Source: Pedobacter sp. Leaf176
GTDB lineage: Bacteria > Bacteroidota > Bacteroidia > Sphingobacteriales > Sphingobacteriaceae
Direction: 5' to 3'
DNA: 64,000 bases
Assembly (NCBI RefSeq): GCF_001424305.1
Contig: NZ_LMPD01000008.1
Location: forward strand, 62,001-126,000
Part shown: positions 35,785 through 44,218 of the stretch, one piece after another
Layout of the letters: the number at the start of each line of letters is the position of its first letter
Numbering within the stretch: the stretch's first letter is position 1
Notes under the pieces: model-generated
The model's database searches: none
Told to the model about the DNA's origin: nothing
Seen by the model: the letters and a program-made list of their open reading frames with translations, nothing else
Made by a program: the position numbers and the translations under genes

Positions 35785-35824
35785 TTCCGAACTCTTGTGT
35801 TCGTTTTTGAACGCCTGTGCGGAA
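35785..35824. promoter_or_regulatory. Nested symmetric motif with alternating CGAAC/GTTCG half-sites
   Basis: TTCCG (35785-35789) mirrors CGGAA (35820-35824), and inside it GTTC (35799-35802) mirrors GAAC (35809-35812). CGAAC-like and GTTCG-like half-sites alternate every 9-11 bp, about one helix turn. It looks like a multi-site operator. It lies between the deacetylase stop and the acn promoter region. Confidence 0.4.
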
Positions 35825-35880
35825 TTTAAATAAGTAAATGCTTGTTAATGAGTTGCTTGTTTTGAATTTTGCTATTGGCA

Positions 35881-36573
35881 TTACTTTAGTTGATGATAAA
35901 TCGATGAAAATTGATAACCCTGTTTCGAAAAATGGTCCAGTACCTTTGGTAACGCATATTGCAGGCGATCAAAGGCTTTTAAGCTATCGTGGAAGACGAT
36001 GATTGATCCATTTTCTGTATGTTTTATCACATTTTGAAAGCATTTTTCAGGTGAAAGATCGACGTCGAAATCGCCGCTCAAAACGTCCCACATTACAATT
36101 TGTAGTTGTGTGCCGGGGGTTAAATGTCGAGGGTTGTAAAATTGGGCATTTATACCTTCAACCCATAACCTGTAACCGCTAACCAATTTTGAAATTTGAG
36201 ATTTTTTTATTCTTCCATATGGCGGGCGAAAAAGATTGGTTTGAGTAAATGCCTGGCATTTTAAGAAATTCTGAAGATAGGGTTCGTCTTCGGTAATCCA
36301 GCCTTTAAGGTGGTTAAAAGTATGGTTCCCGATGGCATGGCCATCATTTTTTATGCGTTCGAAAACGTCAGGATGCTTGTTAATATTATCGCCGATACAA
36401 AAGAAAGTTGCTTTTGCATTAAAGGCTTTTAAGGTTTTTAAAACAAAATCTGTAACATTGGGTATAGGTCCATCGTCAAAGGTTAAATAAATAACTTTTT
36501 CGGTGCGGGATTTATTCCAAATCAATTTGGAATAATACCATTTGAGCAGGAGCGGCGATTTAACCAGGTACAT
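35881..36573 (-). CDS. Polysaccharide deacetylase family protein (NodB fold)
   Basis: A 230-residue carbohydrate esterase 4 domain with its catalytic motifs: TFDDGP (motif 1, metal-binding Asp pair), HAIGNHTFNH (motif 2, metal His residues), and RPPYGR (motif 3). Members remove N-acetyl groups from chitin-like oligomers, peptidoglycan or exopolysaccharide. There is no clear signal peptide. A perfect -7 box ends only 5 nt before the ATG, so the mRNA may be nearly leaderless. The substrate is unknown. Confidence 0.9.
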   Translation of the reverse strand: MYLVKSPLLLKWYYSKLIWNKSRTEKVIYLTFDDGPIPNVTDFVLKTLKAFNAKATFFCIGDNINKHPDVFERIKNDGHAIGNHTFNHLKGWITEDEPYLQNFLKCQAFTQTNLFRPPYGRIKKSQISKLVSGYRLWVEGINAQFYNPRHLTPGTQLQIVMWDVLSGDFDVDLSPEKCFQNVIKHTENGSIIVFHDSLKAFDRLQYALPKVLDHFSKQGYQFSSIYHQLK

Positions 36574-36578
36574 TACAT

Positions 36579-36586
36579 CAAAGTTA
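36579..36586 (-). promoter_or_regulatory. -7 promoter box of the deacetylase gene (TAACTTTG)
   Basis: A perfect TAnnTTTG on the minus strand, immediately before ATG 36573; no good -33 element is visible. Confidence 0.4.
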
Positions 36587-36603
36587 GTAATTGCCCGGAC
36601 AGA

Positions 36604-36635
36604 TTGAAATTATTAAAGTTGTTTATATAGATTTG
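36604..36635 (+). promoter_or_regulatory. Promoter of the TolC/adaptor operon
   Basis: -7 box TAGATTTG (36628-36635, perfect) with TTG at 36604-36606 as -33 element, 21 nt apart. It lies inside the longest open frame and sets the start of the TolC gene at 36645. Confidence 0.55.
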
Positions 36636-36644
36636 AAACAAATT

Positions 36645-38000
36645 ATGAAAATGTTTACCAGGAATAGCTTACTTACCGTATCTGTACTTTTATTTGCTCT
36701 AAGCTTGAATCAATTCGCTAAAGCCCAGGAAGTGATTACCATTGAGCAAGCCGTTGAAAATACTTTAAAAAACAACCTCAATATTAAACAGGCCGCTTTC
36801 AGTGCGGCCATTAGTGAGGAAGACCTACGGCAGTCTAAAAATGCATTACTCCCTACATTAAGCGGAAGTGTTAACCAATCCATGCAGTGGGGAAGAAGTC
36901 AACAGGTTTCTGGTTTATTTGAAAATACACAAAACTACAATCTAAACCCAAACTTAAATACGAACGTTACGTTATTCGGTGGAGGGACAAAAATTAATCA
37001 AATCAGACAGAATAAATTTTTATTGGATGCAAGTAAGACGAATGTTGATAAGGTAAAAAATGATTTGATATTGCAGGTGGTAACAGCTTACCTTCAAGTG
37101 CTTAACAATCAGGATCAGGTAAAGGCGACAGAACAACAACTGGAAGTGGCTAATTCAACTTTGAAGCGCGAGCAGGCATTACTTGACGTGGGTAATAAAA
37201 CGTTGGCAGACATTTCTCAGGCTAAATCTCAGGCAGCCACAGCTGAGCTGAATTTGACCGATGCACAAAATCAACTTACCATTGCTTACCTAACATTAGG
37301 CCAGTTAATGGAAATTCAGCCCCCAATGACTTTTAAAGTTCAGCCCCCAATGGTAAGTGAAATTGATAATGTTAAAACAGCCTATGTGCCCAGCGATATT
37401 TACAAGCAGGCGATGGAAACATTTCCAGACATCAAATTAGCATTTAATTATAGCAAAGCAGCAGAAAAAGCTGTTGATGTTGCCAGAGGCAGTTACTTTC
37501 CGCAAATAAGTTTCGGTGGTGGCTTAGGTTCTGCCTACTACTATCAGTTTAATGCCAGTCAGTTCCGTCCTAACTCCCCATTTGGTAGTCAGTTAACTGA
37601 TAACTTTGGTCAATTTATAAGCATGGGCATCCAAATTCCTATCTTTAATGGCTTTTCAACACGATCGAATGTTAGGAGGGCAAAAATTTCTTTGCAACAG
37701 CGTAAAACGGATGAAGCATTAGCCAAAAATAATCTCATTAAAGTTATCAATCAGGCGGTTGCGGATTTAAATGCAGCTAAGAGTCGCTATTCGTCTACGC
37801 AAAACGCATTCCAAGCCCAAAAAGATGCATTTTATGTAATAGACCAGCGCTACAACGTGGGCCTTGTAAATTCGTTAGATTACAGTACAGCCCAGACAAA
37901 TCGAAATAAGGCTGAGATAGATTTTATTTTAGCTAAGTATGATTTAATTTTCAGAGCCAAGGTAATTGACTATTATTTAGGGAAACAGATTACATTTTAA
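36645..38000 (+). CDS. TolC family outer-membrane efflux protein
   Basis: A 451-residue protein with a signal peptide ending near FAKAQ. It has the internally repeated coiled-coil and barrel layout of TolC channels (ITIEQAVENTLKNNLNIKQA at the start and the repeat in the second half, MGIQIPIFNGFSTRSNVRRAK). The open frame starts 18 codons earlier, but the promoter lies in that part. TolC forms the outer-membrane exit of tripartite pumps. The adaptor gene follows after 30 nt; no inner-membrane pump gene is next to them. Confidence 0.93.
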   Translation: MKMFTRNSLLTVSVLLFALSLNQFAKAQEVITIEQAVENTLKNNLNIKQAAFSAAISEEDLRQSKNALLPTLSGSVNQSMQWGRSQQVSGLFENTQNYNLNPNLNTNVTLFGGGTKINQIRQNKFLLDASKTNVDKVKNDLILQVVTAYLQVLNNQDQVKATEQQLEVANSTLKREQALLDVGNKTLADISQAKSQAATAELNLTDAQNQLTIAYLTLGQLMEIQPPMTFKVQPPMVSEIDNVKTAYVPSDIYKQAMETFPDIKLAFNYSKAAEKAVDVARGSYFPQISFGGGLGSAYYYQFNASQFRPNSPFGSQLTDNFGQFISMGIQIPIFNGFSTRSNVRRAKISLQQRKTDEALAKNNLIKVINQAVADLNAAKSRYSSTQNAFQAQKDAFYVIDQRYNVGLVNSLDYSTAQTNRNKAEIDFILAKYDLIFRAKVIDYYLGKQITF

Positions 38001-38030
38001 CAATCAACAAACGAAATACAATAAAATATT

Positions 38031-39374
38031 ATGAAACTGAAGCACATTTTAATTACCATTGGTGTAATCCTTGTTGTTCTAATCGGATTAAAGCTTGCCG
38101 GTGTAATTGGGGGCAACAAAACCGAAAAGGTAACTACGGAAAAAGCAACTGATAGAACTGTTGTGGAAACGGTTACTGCAAGTGGTAAAATTCAACCCGA
38201 AACAGAAGTGAAACTAAGCTCTGAAGTATCGGGTGAGGTGGTAGAACTTAAGGTAAAAGAAGGTGATATAGTCAAAGCCGGCCAGTTACTATGTAAAGTT
38301 AGACCTGATGTATTGCAATCGGGTTATGAAAGAACCGTTGCGACATTTAATGCTCAAAAGGCCAGTGTAGCTGCAGCTCAACAACAATTAATTCAAAACC
38401 AGGCGAATTTCGTTAATTCAGAGGCTACCTATAAACGTAATGTAGAATTATTCAATAAAAAGGTAATTTCTGCTTCAGAATTTGATGCCGCGAAAGCTGC
38501 TTATTTAACCGCAAAAGCAAATTTAGCAAGCGCAAAGGAAAATGTTACCGGTGCAAAATTTACATTAGAGCAAACAGGTGCAAACGTAAAAGAAGCAGGT
38601 GCAAACCTCGCAAAAACTACAATTTACGCTCCTGTAGATGGAGTAGTTTCAAAACTTTCTATCGAATTGGGCGACCGTATTTTAGGTACGTCACAAATGG
38701 CAGGTACAGAGATTATGCGTATCTCTAACCTATCATCAATGGAAGTAAATGTTGATGTTAATGAAAACGATATTACGAGAGTAAAAGTTGGTGATAAGGC
38801 TTCAATTGAAGTTGATGCATTTTCTGATAAAAAATTCAGAGGTGAAGTTACTGAAATTGCGAGTTCATCAACTGCAGTCGGAACAACAACTTCGACATCG
38901 GTAGATCAGGTAACAAACTTTTCTGTAAAAATCAGGATTAAGGAGGAGCTTGCTGGGAAACAACAATCTATTTTTCGTCCGGGCATGTCTGCAACAGTGG
39001 ATATTGAAAGTGAGTCATTAAAAGGCTTATCAATTCCGATTCAGGCTGTGTTCACAGATAATAAAAATAAATCCTCAGATGCTGGCGCTGCTGCAAATAA
39101 TCAGGAAAATAACGACAAACAGAAGTCTAAACTTGCAGATAAGACGGTTAAGCAATTTGTTTACGTATATGACGCCGCAAGCAAAAAAGTTAAGCAAACT
39201 GAGGTAGCTACCGGCATTCAAAATGATCAGTTTATCATTGTAAAATCTGGCGTTAAAGCCGGACAGGAAATTGTGACTGGCCCTTATTCTGCGATTCAAA
39301 ATAAACTTAAAGATGGAATGGTAGTAGAGAAAACCTCTAAAGACCAATTGTTTAGCAAAGACGGAAAAAAGTAA
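38031..39374 (+). CDS. Efflux periplasmic adaptor (HlyD/MacA/RND-type)
   Basis: A 447-residue membrane-fusion protein: one N-terminal membrane helix (residues 5-27), biotinyl-lipoyl half-motif SSEVSGEVVELKVKEGDIVKAGQLL, a coiled-coil hairpin (about 100-190), second half-motif TTIYAPVDGVVSKLSIELGDRI, and beta-barrel domain. It links an inner-membrane transporter to TolC. Bacteroidota loci of this kind usually continue with MacB-type ABC permeases; here the next gene is gpsA, after a periodic snapback repeat. The pump must be encoded elsewhere. Confidence 0.92.
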   Translation: MKLKHILITIGVILVVLIGLKLAGVIGGNKTEKVTTEKATDRTVVETVTASGKIQPETEVKLSSEVSGEVVELKVKEGDIVKAGQLLCKVRPDVLQSGYERTVATFNAQKASVAAAQQQLIQNQANFVNSEATYKRNVELFNKKVISASEFDAAKAAYLTAKANLASAKENVTGAKFTLEQTGANVKEAGANLAKTTIYAPVDGVVSKLSIELGDRILGTSQMAGTEIMRISNLSSMEVNVDVNENDITRVKVGDKASIEVDAFSDKKFRGEVTEIASSSTAVGTTTSTSVDQVTNFSVKIRIKEELAGKQQSIFRPGMSATVDIESESLKGLSIPIQAVFTDNKNKSSDAGAAANNQENNDKQKSKLADKTVKQFVYVYDAASKKVKQTEVATGIQNDQFIIVKSGVKAGQEIVTGPYSAIQNKLKDGMVVEKTSKDQLFSKDGKK

Positions 39375-39413
39375 TTAATAAATAATCGCAGGAATTGGTA
39401 TCTTGCATTGTTG

Positions 39414-39481
39414 AAGGTGTAAAGTTAATGGTTAAATAGTTGTTTAGCCTGATGCTTTACACCTTTTACCTTTAACCTTTT
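39414..39481 (+). repeat. Heptamer-periodic snapback element upstream of gpsA
   Basis: A perfect 11-bp inverted repeat, AAGGTGTAAAG (39414-39424) with CTTTACACCTT (39455-39465). Both arms continue in 7-nt steps; the right arm has ACCTTTT, ACCTTTA and again ACCTTTT (39461-39481). It ends 8 nt before ATG 39490. Confidence 0.7.
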
Positions 39482-39489
39482 TTATAACC

Positions 39490-40488
39490 ATGGTACCAAA
39501 AATAGCAATGATTGGAGGCGGAAGCTGGGCTACTGCAATTGTTAAAATGCTATCAGACAATTCGACCGAAAAAGAGATTTACTGGTGGATGCGAAATGCT
39601 GAAGCAGTTGAGCACATCAAGAAGTTTAAACACAATCCACATTACATCAGCTCTGTAGAAATAAAAATATCCCCGGATAATATCTCTACTGAAATAAATT
39701 GCATCATCGAAGCTGCTGATTACATAGTTTTAAACGTTCCGGCAGCCTTTTTGAAAGACAGTTTGGCTAATATCACGCCTGAAGATTTAAAGGGTAAGAA
39801 AATCGTGTCTGCAATTAAGGGCATAGTACCCGAAGACAATTTAATTATCGGAGAATTTCTCCACGAAGTTTACGGAATTCCATACCATGATATTCTGGTT
39901 GTGAGCGGTCCCTGCCATGCGGAGGAGGTTGCTTTTGAGAAGCTTTCCTATTTAACAATCGCCTGCACCGATATGCAAAAAGCGTCATCTTTCGCTTCTT
40001 TTCTAAATACAAGATATATTAAAACTAATATATCTGATGATATTTATGGAACAGAGTACGCTGCGGTTTTAAAAAACATTTATGCAGTTGCCAGTGGTAT
40101 CTGCCACGGGATTGGCTATGGCGATAACTTTCAGGCAGTTTTAATTAGCAATGCAATTCGTGAAATCAAGCTTTTTGTAGATGTTGTGCATCCAATAAAC
40201 CGCGATATTATGGAGTCTGCCTATCTTGGCGACCTTTTGGTAACGGCCTATTCGCAATTCAGTAGAAACAGAACATTTGGCAATATGGTGGGGAAGGGCT
40301 ATACGGTAAAATCAGCCCAACTGGAAATGAATATGATAGCCGAGGGCTATTACGCAGCAAAATGTATGCAACTCAAAAACCGTGCGCATGATGTAGAGAT
40401 GCCCATTTGCAAGGCAGTTTATAATATTTTATATGAGGGTCATTCACCCCCTATGGAAATGAAGTTGCTCGCCGAAAAGCTAAATTAG
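39490..40488 (+). CDS. gpsA: NAD(P)H-dependent glycerol-3-phosphate dehydrogenase
   Basis: A 332-residue GpsA, making sn-glycerol 3-phosphate from dihydroxyacetone phosphate for phospholipid synthesis. Motifs: N-terminal nucleotide-binding IGGGSWATAIVK, VSGPCHAEEVA, and the catalytic Lys region EYAAVLKNIYAVASGICHG, then the substrate-binding RNRTFGNMVGKG. Normal length. It is probably read from the TolC/adaptor transcript or from its own promoter inside the 115-nt gap. Confidence 0.95.
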   Translation: MVPKIAMIGGGSWATAIVKMLSDNSTEKEIYWWMRNAEAVEHIKKFKHNPHYISSVEIKISPDNISTEINCIIEAADYIVLNVPAAFLKDSLANITPEDLKGKKIVSAIKGIVPEDNLIIGEFLHEVYGIPYHDILVVSGPCHAEEVAFEKLSYLTIACTDMQKASSFASFLNTRYIKTNISDDIYGTEYAAVLKNIYAVASGICHGIGYGDNFQAVLISNAIREIKLFVDVVHPINRDIMESAYLGDLLVTAYSQFSRNRTFGNMVGKGYTVKSAQLEMNMIAEGYYAAKCMQLKNRAHDVEMPICKAVYNILYEGHSPPMEMKLLAEKLN

Positions 40489-40679
40489 TATTTTACGTTA
40501 ATTGCCAACTGCTTACAGGATTGAACTTTTTTACACGATATAAAGTTTATCCTGCAATTGCATGATGTAACTGTTTTCACTCCTGTTGTTTCTTTCCTTT
40601 GCTATCATAATACATTGTGCTTCATTGTAAAACAAAAGCTAAGATGAACTGTTATTCCTCCAAAATAAATATAACTGTC

Positions 40680-41021
40680 ATGAAAAAGAAATTTGCAATA
40701 GGATTATTAACACTCGCATTATTTGGCGGTTTGAGCCTTAGCGTAAACGCACAGGAAAAGAAAACAGACGTAGGCAAAGCACTAGATAAAACAGGTAAAG
40801 CGATTGGTAAAGGCGCAAAATCTGTTGGTAATAAAACTGCTGAAGTTGCGGTAAAAGGTGGTTCAAAAGTGGCTGATAAAACCTGGAAAGGTAAGATGGC
40901 ACCAGATGGTTCTGATGTTTACATCAATGCGAAGAACGAAAAATATTATGTAAACTCGAAAGGCGCTAAAATCTGGCTAAAGCCTAGTCAGATTAGAACC
41001 AGAGTAGAAGTTAAAAACTAA
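40680..41021 (+). CDS. Small secreted basic protein, unassigned
   Basis: A 113-residue protein from ATG 40680; the open frame begins 21 codons earlier, but MKKKFAIGLLTLALFGGLSLSVNAQ is a classic signal peptide. The mature part is basic and repetitive (GKALDKTGKAIGKGAKSVGNKTAE and KGGSKVADKTWKGK), then VYINAKNEKYYVNSKGAKIWLKPSQ. It should be periplasmic or outer-membrane associated. I do not recognise a named family. Own transcription unit, closed by a perfect terminator. Confidence 0.75.
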   Translation: MKKKFAIGLLTLALFGGLSLSVNAQEKKTDVGKALDKTGKAIGKGAKSVGNKTAEVAVKGGSKVADKTWKGKMAPDGSDVYINAKNEKYYVNSKGAKIWLKPSQIRTRVEVKN

Positions 41022-41033
41022 AATATCCCTTAC

Positions 41034-41068
41034 AAAAAGGCTCGATTGAAATTCAATCGAGCCTTTTT
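41034..41068. terminator. Bidirectional intrinsic terminator
   Basis: A 15-bp perfect stem (AAAAAGGCTCGATTG with its complement), loop AAATT. It lies between the plus-strand small gene and the convergent rimO. Confidence 0.95.
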
Positions 41069-41073
41069 GTTTT

Positions 41074-42405
41074 CTAAACTATTGTTCCGTATAAATCGAA
41101 ATCTTCAGCTCTGTTAATCTTTACATTTACAAAGCTTCCGTTTGCCGCATAACCGGTTGCAGCGTCAATTAAAACCTCATTATCAACTTCAGGAGAATCA
41201 AACTCTGTTCTTCCTACAAAGAAATCACCTTCTTTTTTATCAACCAGAACTTTAAAGGTTTTTCCAACTTTTTCCTGGTTAATATCGAAAGAAATTCCCT
41301 GCTGTACTTCCATTATGTCATCAACACGTTGTTGTTTTAACTCATCAGGTACATCGTCAACAAGTGTGTGCGCATGTGTTTTTTCTTCATGCGAATAAGT
41401 GAAGCAACCCAACCGATCAAATTTTGTTTCAGCAACCCAGGCTTTCATCTCCTCGAAATCGTATTCAGTTTCGCCAGGATAGCCACAAATCAAGGTGGTT
41501 CGCATTGCGATATTTGGCACTTTATCTCTAATCTGATTAACCAGATCTATTGTTTTTTGCTTTGTCGTTCCCCGGCGCATAGACTTCAGCATATTATCGG
41601 TAATGTGCTGTAATGGCATATCCAGATACTTGCAGATATTATCACGCTCATTCATGGCATCTAAAATTTCCATCGGAAAACCTGAAGGATAAGCATATTG
41701 TAAACGAATCCATTCAATGCCAGGAACATCTGATAAACGGCGCATTAACTCATCTAACTTACGCACACCATAGAGGTCTAAACCGTAATAGGTAAGATCC
41801 TGAGCAATTAAAATCAGCTCTTTTGTGCCATTTCTAGCCAATATTTTTGCTTCATTAACCAACTCTTCCATTGGTTTGCTTAAATGTTTGCCTCGCATTA
41901 AAGGGATGGCACAGAAAGAGCAAGGGCGGTTACAGCCCTCCGCAATTTTGAAATAGGCGAAATGAGAAGGAGTGGTTAACAAACGTTCGCCAATAAGTTC
42001 ATGTTTGTAATTGGCACCTAACTCATGTAATATATTTTGCAGGTCGTTGGTGCCAAAAAAGGCGTCTACATTGCTGATTTCTGATTCCAGCTCTGGCTTG
42101 TAACGCTCAGACAAACAGCCTGTTACCACTACTTTGCCAATTTTACCTGCTTCTTTTAACTCGCTGAATTGTAGAATGGTATCAATTGATTCCTGTTTGG
42201 CATTATCGATAAAACCGCAGGTATTAATTACAACGATGTCATCTTTACCCATTTTATCAGATTCATGCACAACATTTAAGTTATTGCCACGGAGCTGACC
42301 CATTAATACTTCTGAATCGTAAATATTTTTTGAGCAACCTAAGGTAATCACATTGATTTTAGGTTGCTTGATTGTTGAACTTTTTTTTATGGTTTTGGTA
42401 TTCAT
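41074..42405 (-). CDS. rimO: Ribosomal protein S12 methylthiotransferase
   Basis: A 443-residue radical-SAM methylthiotransferase that modifies Asp of ribosomal protein uS12. N-terminal cluster cysteines (VITLGCSKNIYDSEVLMG, NTCGFIDNAK, VTGCLSERY), radical-SAM CNRPCSFC motif, and a C-terminal TRAM domain. YPSGFPMEIL is typical of RimO rather than MiaB. It is the last gene of the rpmB to rimO run, but an element of about 560 bp with a broken GxxExxY gene now lies between it and ftsY. Confidence 0.96.
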   Translation of the reverse strand: MNTKTIKKSSTIKQPKINVITLGCSKNIYDSEVLMGQLRGNNLNVVHESDKMGKDDIVVINTCGFIDNAKQESIDTILQFSELKEAGKIGKVVVTGCLSERYKPELESEISNVDAFFGTNDLQNILHELGANYKHELIGERLLTTPSHFAYFKIAEGCNRPCSFCAIPLMRGKHLSKPMEELVNEAKILARNGTKELILIAQDLTYYGLDLYGVRKLDELMRRLSDVPGIEWIRLQYAYPSGFPMEILDAMNERDNICKYLDMPLQHITDNMLKSMRRGTTKQKTIDLVNQIRDKVPNIAMRTTLICGYPGETEYDFEEMKAWVAETKFDRLGCFTYSHEEKTHAHTLVDDVPDELKQQRVDDIMEVQQGISFDINQEKVGKTFKVLVDKKEGDFFVGRTEFDSPEVDNEVLIDAATGYAANGSFVNVKINRAEDFDLYGTIV

Positions 42406-42431
42406 ATTAATTTGATTTCGCTTTCCTTGTA

Positions 42432-42465
42432 GATTGATTCCACCGATTTAGCGATTCCACAGATT
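42432..42465. repeat. Left periodic array flanking the GxxExxY pseudogene
   Basis: GATT occurs at 42436, 42445, 42453 and 42462 (steps 9, 8, 9). GATTCCACAGATT (42453-42465) is the exact reverse complement of AATCTGTGGAATC at 42977-42989 on the other side of the gene. Confidence 0.7.
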
Positions 42466-42571
42466 CCCTTGCGGATATTAATTATACTGCGATTCTTTTG
42501 ATATTATAAATTATGTAGTCGATTTTAATCAGCCTAATTGCACTCAAAAATGGATGCTTTGGTTTTAAAAT

Positions 42572-42943
42572 TTAAACGACAAGTCTATTTACTTCGCAGC
42601 TGGAATTGCCAAAGTTAATCAATAATCCTGTTTTAATTTTGCTTGCTTTCAAATAAGAAATAACTTGACTTTTGAATAACTTAGGTTGAAAACCTGCTAC
42701 CGCTTATAAATCAACTATCACGCTATCTTCGACAACTAAATCACAACGAAAGGTGCCTATCAGACTGCCTTCAAATATAACTTTGAACTCTTTTTCTACT
42801 TCGTGCCTTAAATTTATTTGCTTTACTTTTATTTTTAAAGCGTTTGAATATATTCTCTCTGGAAATCCAGGGCCTAGATGATTATGAATATTGTAACTAC
42901 ATCCAATTATTGCTTCCATAATCAGGCCTTTCTCATATTCCAT
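42572..42943 (-). pseudogene. GxxExxY family protein, interrupted by one in-frame stop
   Basis: Read from 42943 the protein has the family signature GFPERIY at residues 26-32 (GCSYNIHNHLGPGFPERIY) and stops after 79 residues at TAA 42704-42706. The same frame continues for 43 codons: AVAGFQPKLFKSQV, SYLKASKIKTGLLINFG and a TAA at 42572. This is the normal C-terminal half of the family (typical length about 125). The stop replaces the Lys of the usual LKAV, one base from AAA. So the gene is a recent, single-mutation pseudogene, unless it is read through. It lies between ftsY and rimO, enclosed by inverted arrays. Confidence 0.85.
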
Positions 42944-42959
42944 TACTAAAATTACCTAA

Positions 42960-42989
42960 AATCTGTGTAATCCAGTAATCTGTGGAATC
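42960..42989. repeat. Right periodic array flanking the GxxExxY pseudogene
   Basis: AATC occurs at 42960, 42969, 42977 and 42986 (steps 9, 8, 9), the mirror image of the left array. It ends 12 nt before the ftsY stop. Confidence 0.7.
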
Positions 42990-43001
42990 ACCCACGAAGT
43001 G

Positions 43002-43964
43002 CTATTTAAACAAACTATTCACAAACTCCCTCTTATCGAAAAGTTGTAAATCGCCTATTTTTTCACCGACGCCAATATATTTTACAGGAATTTTAAATTG
43101 GTCTGATATTCCTATCACAACCCCGCCTTTGGCGGTTCCATCCAACTTTGTAATTGCTAAAGCATTTACGTCTGTTGCTTCAGTAAACTGTTTACATTGC
43201 TCAAATGCATTTTGCCCGGTTGAGGCGTCAAGAACCAATAAAATTTCATGAGGTGCATTCGGAACCACCTTTTGCATTACCTGTTTAATTTTACCAAGTT
43301 CGTTCATTAAACCTATTTTGTTATGTAAACGCCCTGCGGTATCGATAATTACAACGTCTTCGCCATTGGCGACAGCAGATTGGAGTGTATCAAAAGCTAC
43401 CGATGCCGGATCCGATCCCATTGCCTGAGCAACAACCCGGACGCCCACACGCTCACCCCAAAGTTTAATCTGTTCTACAGCGGCTGCTCTAAATGTATCT
43501 GCAGCGCCTAAAACAACTTTGAGATTTGCTTCTTTAAGCTTATGAGCGAGTTTGCCGATTGTAGTCGTCTTACCAACGCCATTTACGCCGACCACCATAA
43601 TAACATAAGGTTTATGTTCGCCATATTCAAACTGACGGAAATCATTACTGTTGTTTTCTGATAACAATAACTGAATTTCATCGCGAAGAATAAAATTTAA
43701 TTCAGAGGTATTCAGGTATTTATCTTTTGCAACGCGTTCCTCAATACGCTTAATTATTTTCAGCGTTGTGCTTACACCGACATCAGAGGTTACTAAAACT
43801 TCCTCCAGATTATCGAGAACTTCATCATCAACAGAAGATTTTCCGGCAACAGCTTTGGTTATTTTGTTAAAGAAACCATCTTTTGTTTTCTCTAAACCTT
43901 TATCCAATGCTTCCTGGGCTTCAGGTGCACTTTCTTTCTTCTTGAAAAAATCGAATAAACCCAT
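43002..43964 (-). CDS. ftsY: Signal recognition particle receptor FtsY
   Basis: A 320-residue SRP GTPase receptor for co-translational membrane targeting. The start at MGLFDFFKKK is preferred; the frame allows seven residues more. NG-domain motifs: G1 VGVNGVGKTTTIGKLA, DTFRAAAVEQ, G3 IIDTAGRLHNK, G4 TKLDGTAKGG, and the ending GVGEKIGDLQLFD. The acidic A domain is short. It follows the ribosomal genes, separated by a terminator-like hairpin at 43984-44020. Confidence 0.97.
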   Translation of the reverse strand: MGLFDFFKKKESAPEAQEALDKGLEKTKDGFFNKITKAVAGKSSVDDEVLDNLEEVLVTSDVGVSTTLKIIKRIEERVAKDKYLNTSELNFILRDEIQLLLSENNSNDFRQFEYGEHKPYVIMVVGVNGVGKTTTIGKLAHKLKEANLKVVLGAADTFRAAAVEQIKLWGERVGVRVVAQAMGSDPASVAFDTLQSAVANGEDVVIIDTAGRLHNKIGLMNELGKIKQVMQKVVPNAPHEILLVLDASTGQNAFEQCKQFTEATDVNALAITKLDGTAKGGVVIGISDQFKIPVKYIGVGEKIGDLQLFDKREFVNSLFK

Positions 43965-43983
43965 ATCTAAATTTTTATATAAC

Positions 43984-44020
43984 AAAAAAAGCCCTTCCGG
44001 TTTAAACGGAACGGCCTTTA
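43984..44020 (-). terminator. Terminator between bL38 and ftsY
   Basis: On the minus strand AAAGGCCGTTCCG pairs with CGGAAGGGCTTT with one bulge, followed by T7. It should end or attenuate the ribosomal transcript before ftsY. Confidence 0.65.
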
Positions 44021-44048
44021 ATATCTTCTAATATTAAAAAATATTAAC

Positions 44049-44204
44049 CTATTTAGATGCAATAGCATCTTTTACGTGGTCGTTATGTACGATAAGCTCT
44101 TTGAATGAATAAGCACCAGTTTTTGGTGATTTAACCATTGTAATAACTTTCGAATATTCTTTACCTGTACCTGTTTTAAGGGTTGCAACTACTTTCTTAG
44201 CCAT
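44049..44204 (-). CDS. DUF4295 ribosomal protein (bL38-type), 51 residues
   Basis: A 51-residue basic protein, MAKKVVATLKTGTGKEYSKV and onward to HVKDAIASK, below the size limit of many gene callers. The family DUF4295 is restricted to Bacteroidota and sits after rpmG. I recall that the Flavobacterium johnsoniae ribosome structure contains a lineage-specific protein named bL38 that fits this gene; the identification is from memory. The start lies 15 nt after the periodic element 44219-44282. Confidence 0.85.
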   Translation of the reverse strand: MAKKVVATLKTGTGKEYSKVITMVKSPKTGAYSFKELIVHNDHVKDAIASK

Positions 44205-44218
44205 GTTTTTATAATTTT

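Noticed and set aside
35708-35833. 41-codon plus-strand frame (MHVIGHTK...) between acn and the deacetylase
   Set aside because: It crosses the palindrome and the nested motif, has no clear promoter or signal, and looks like chance.
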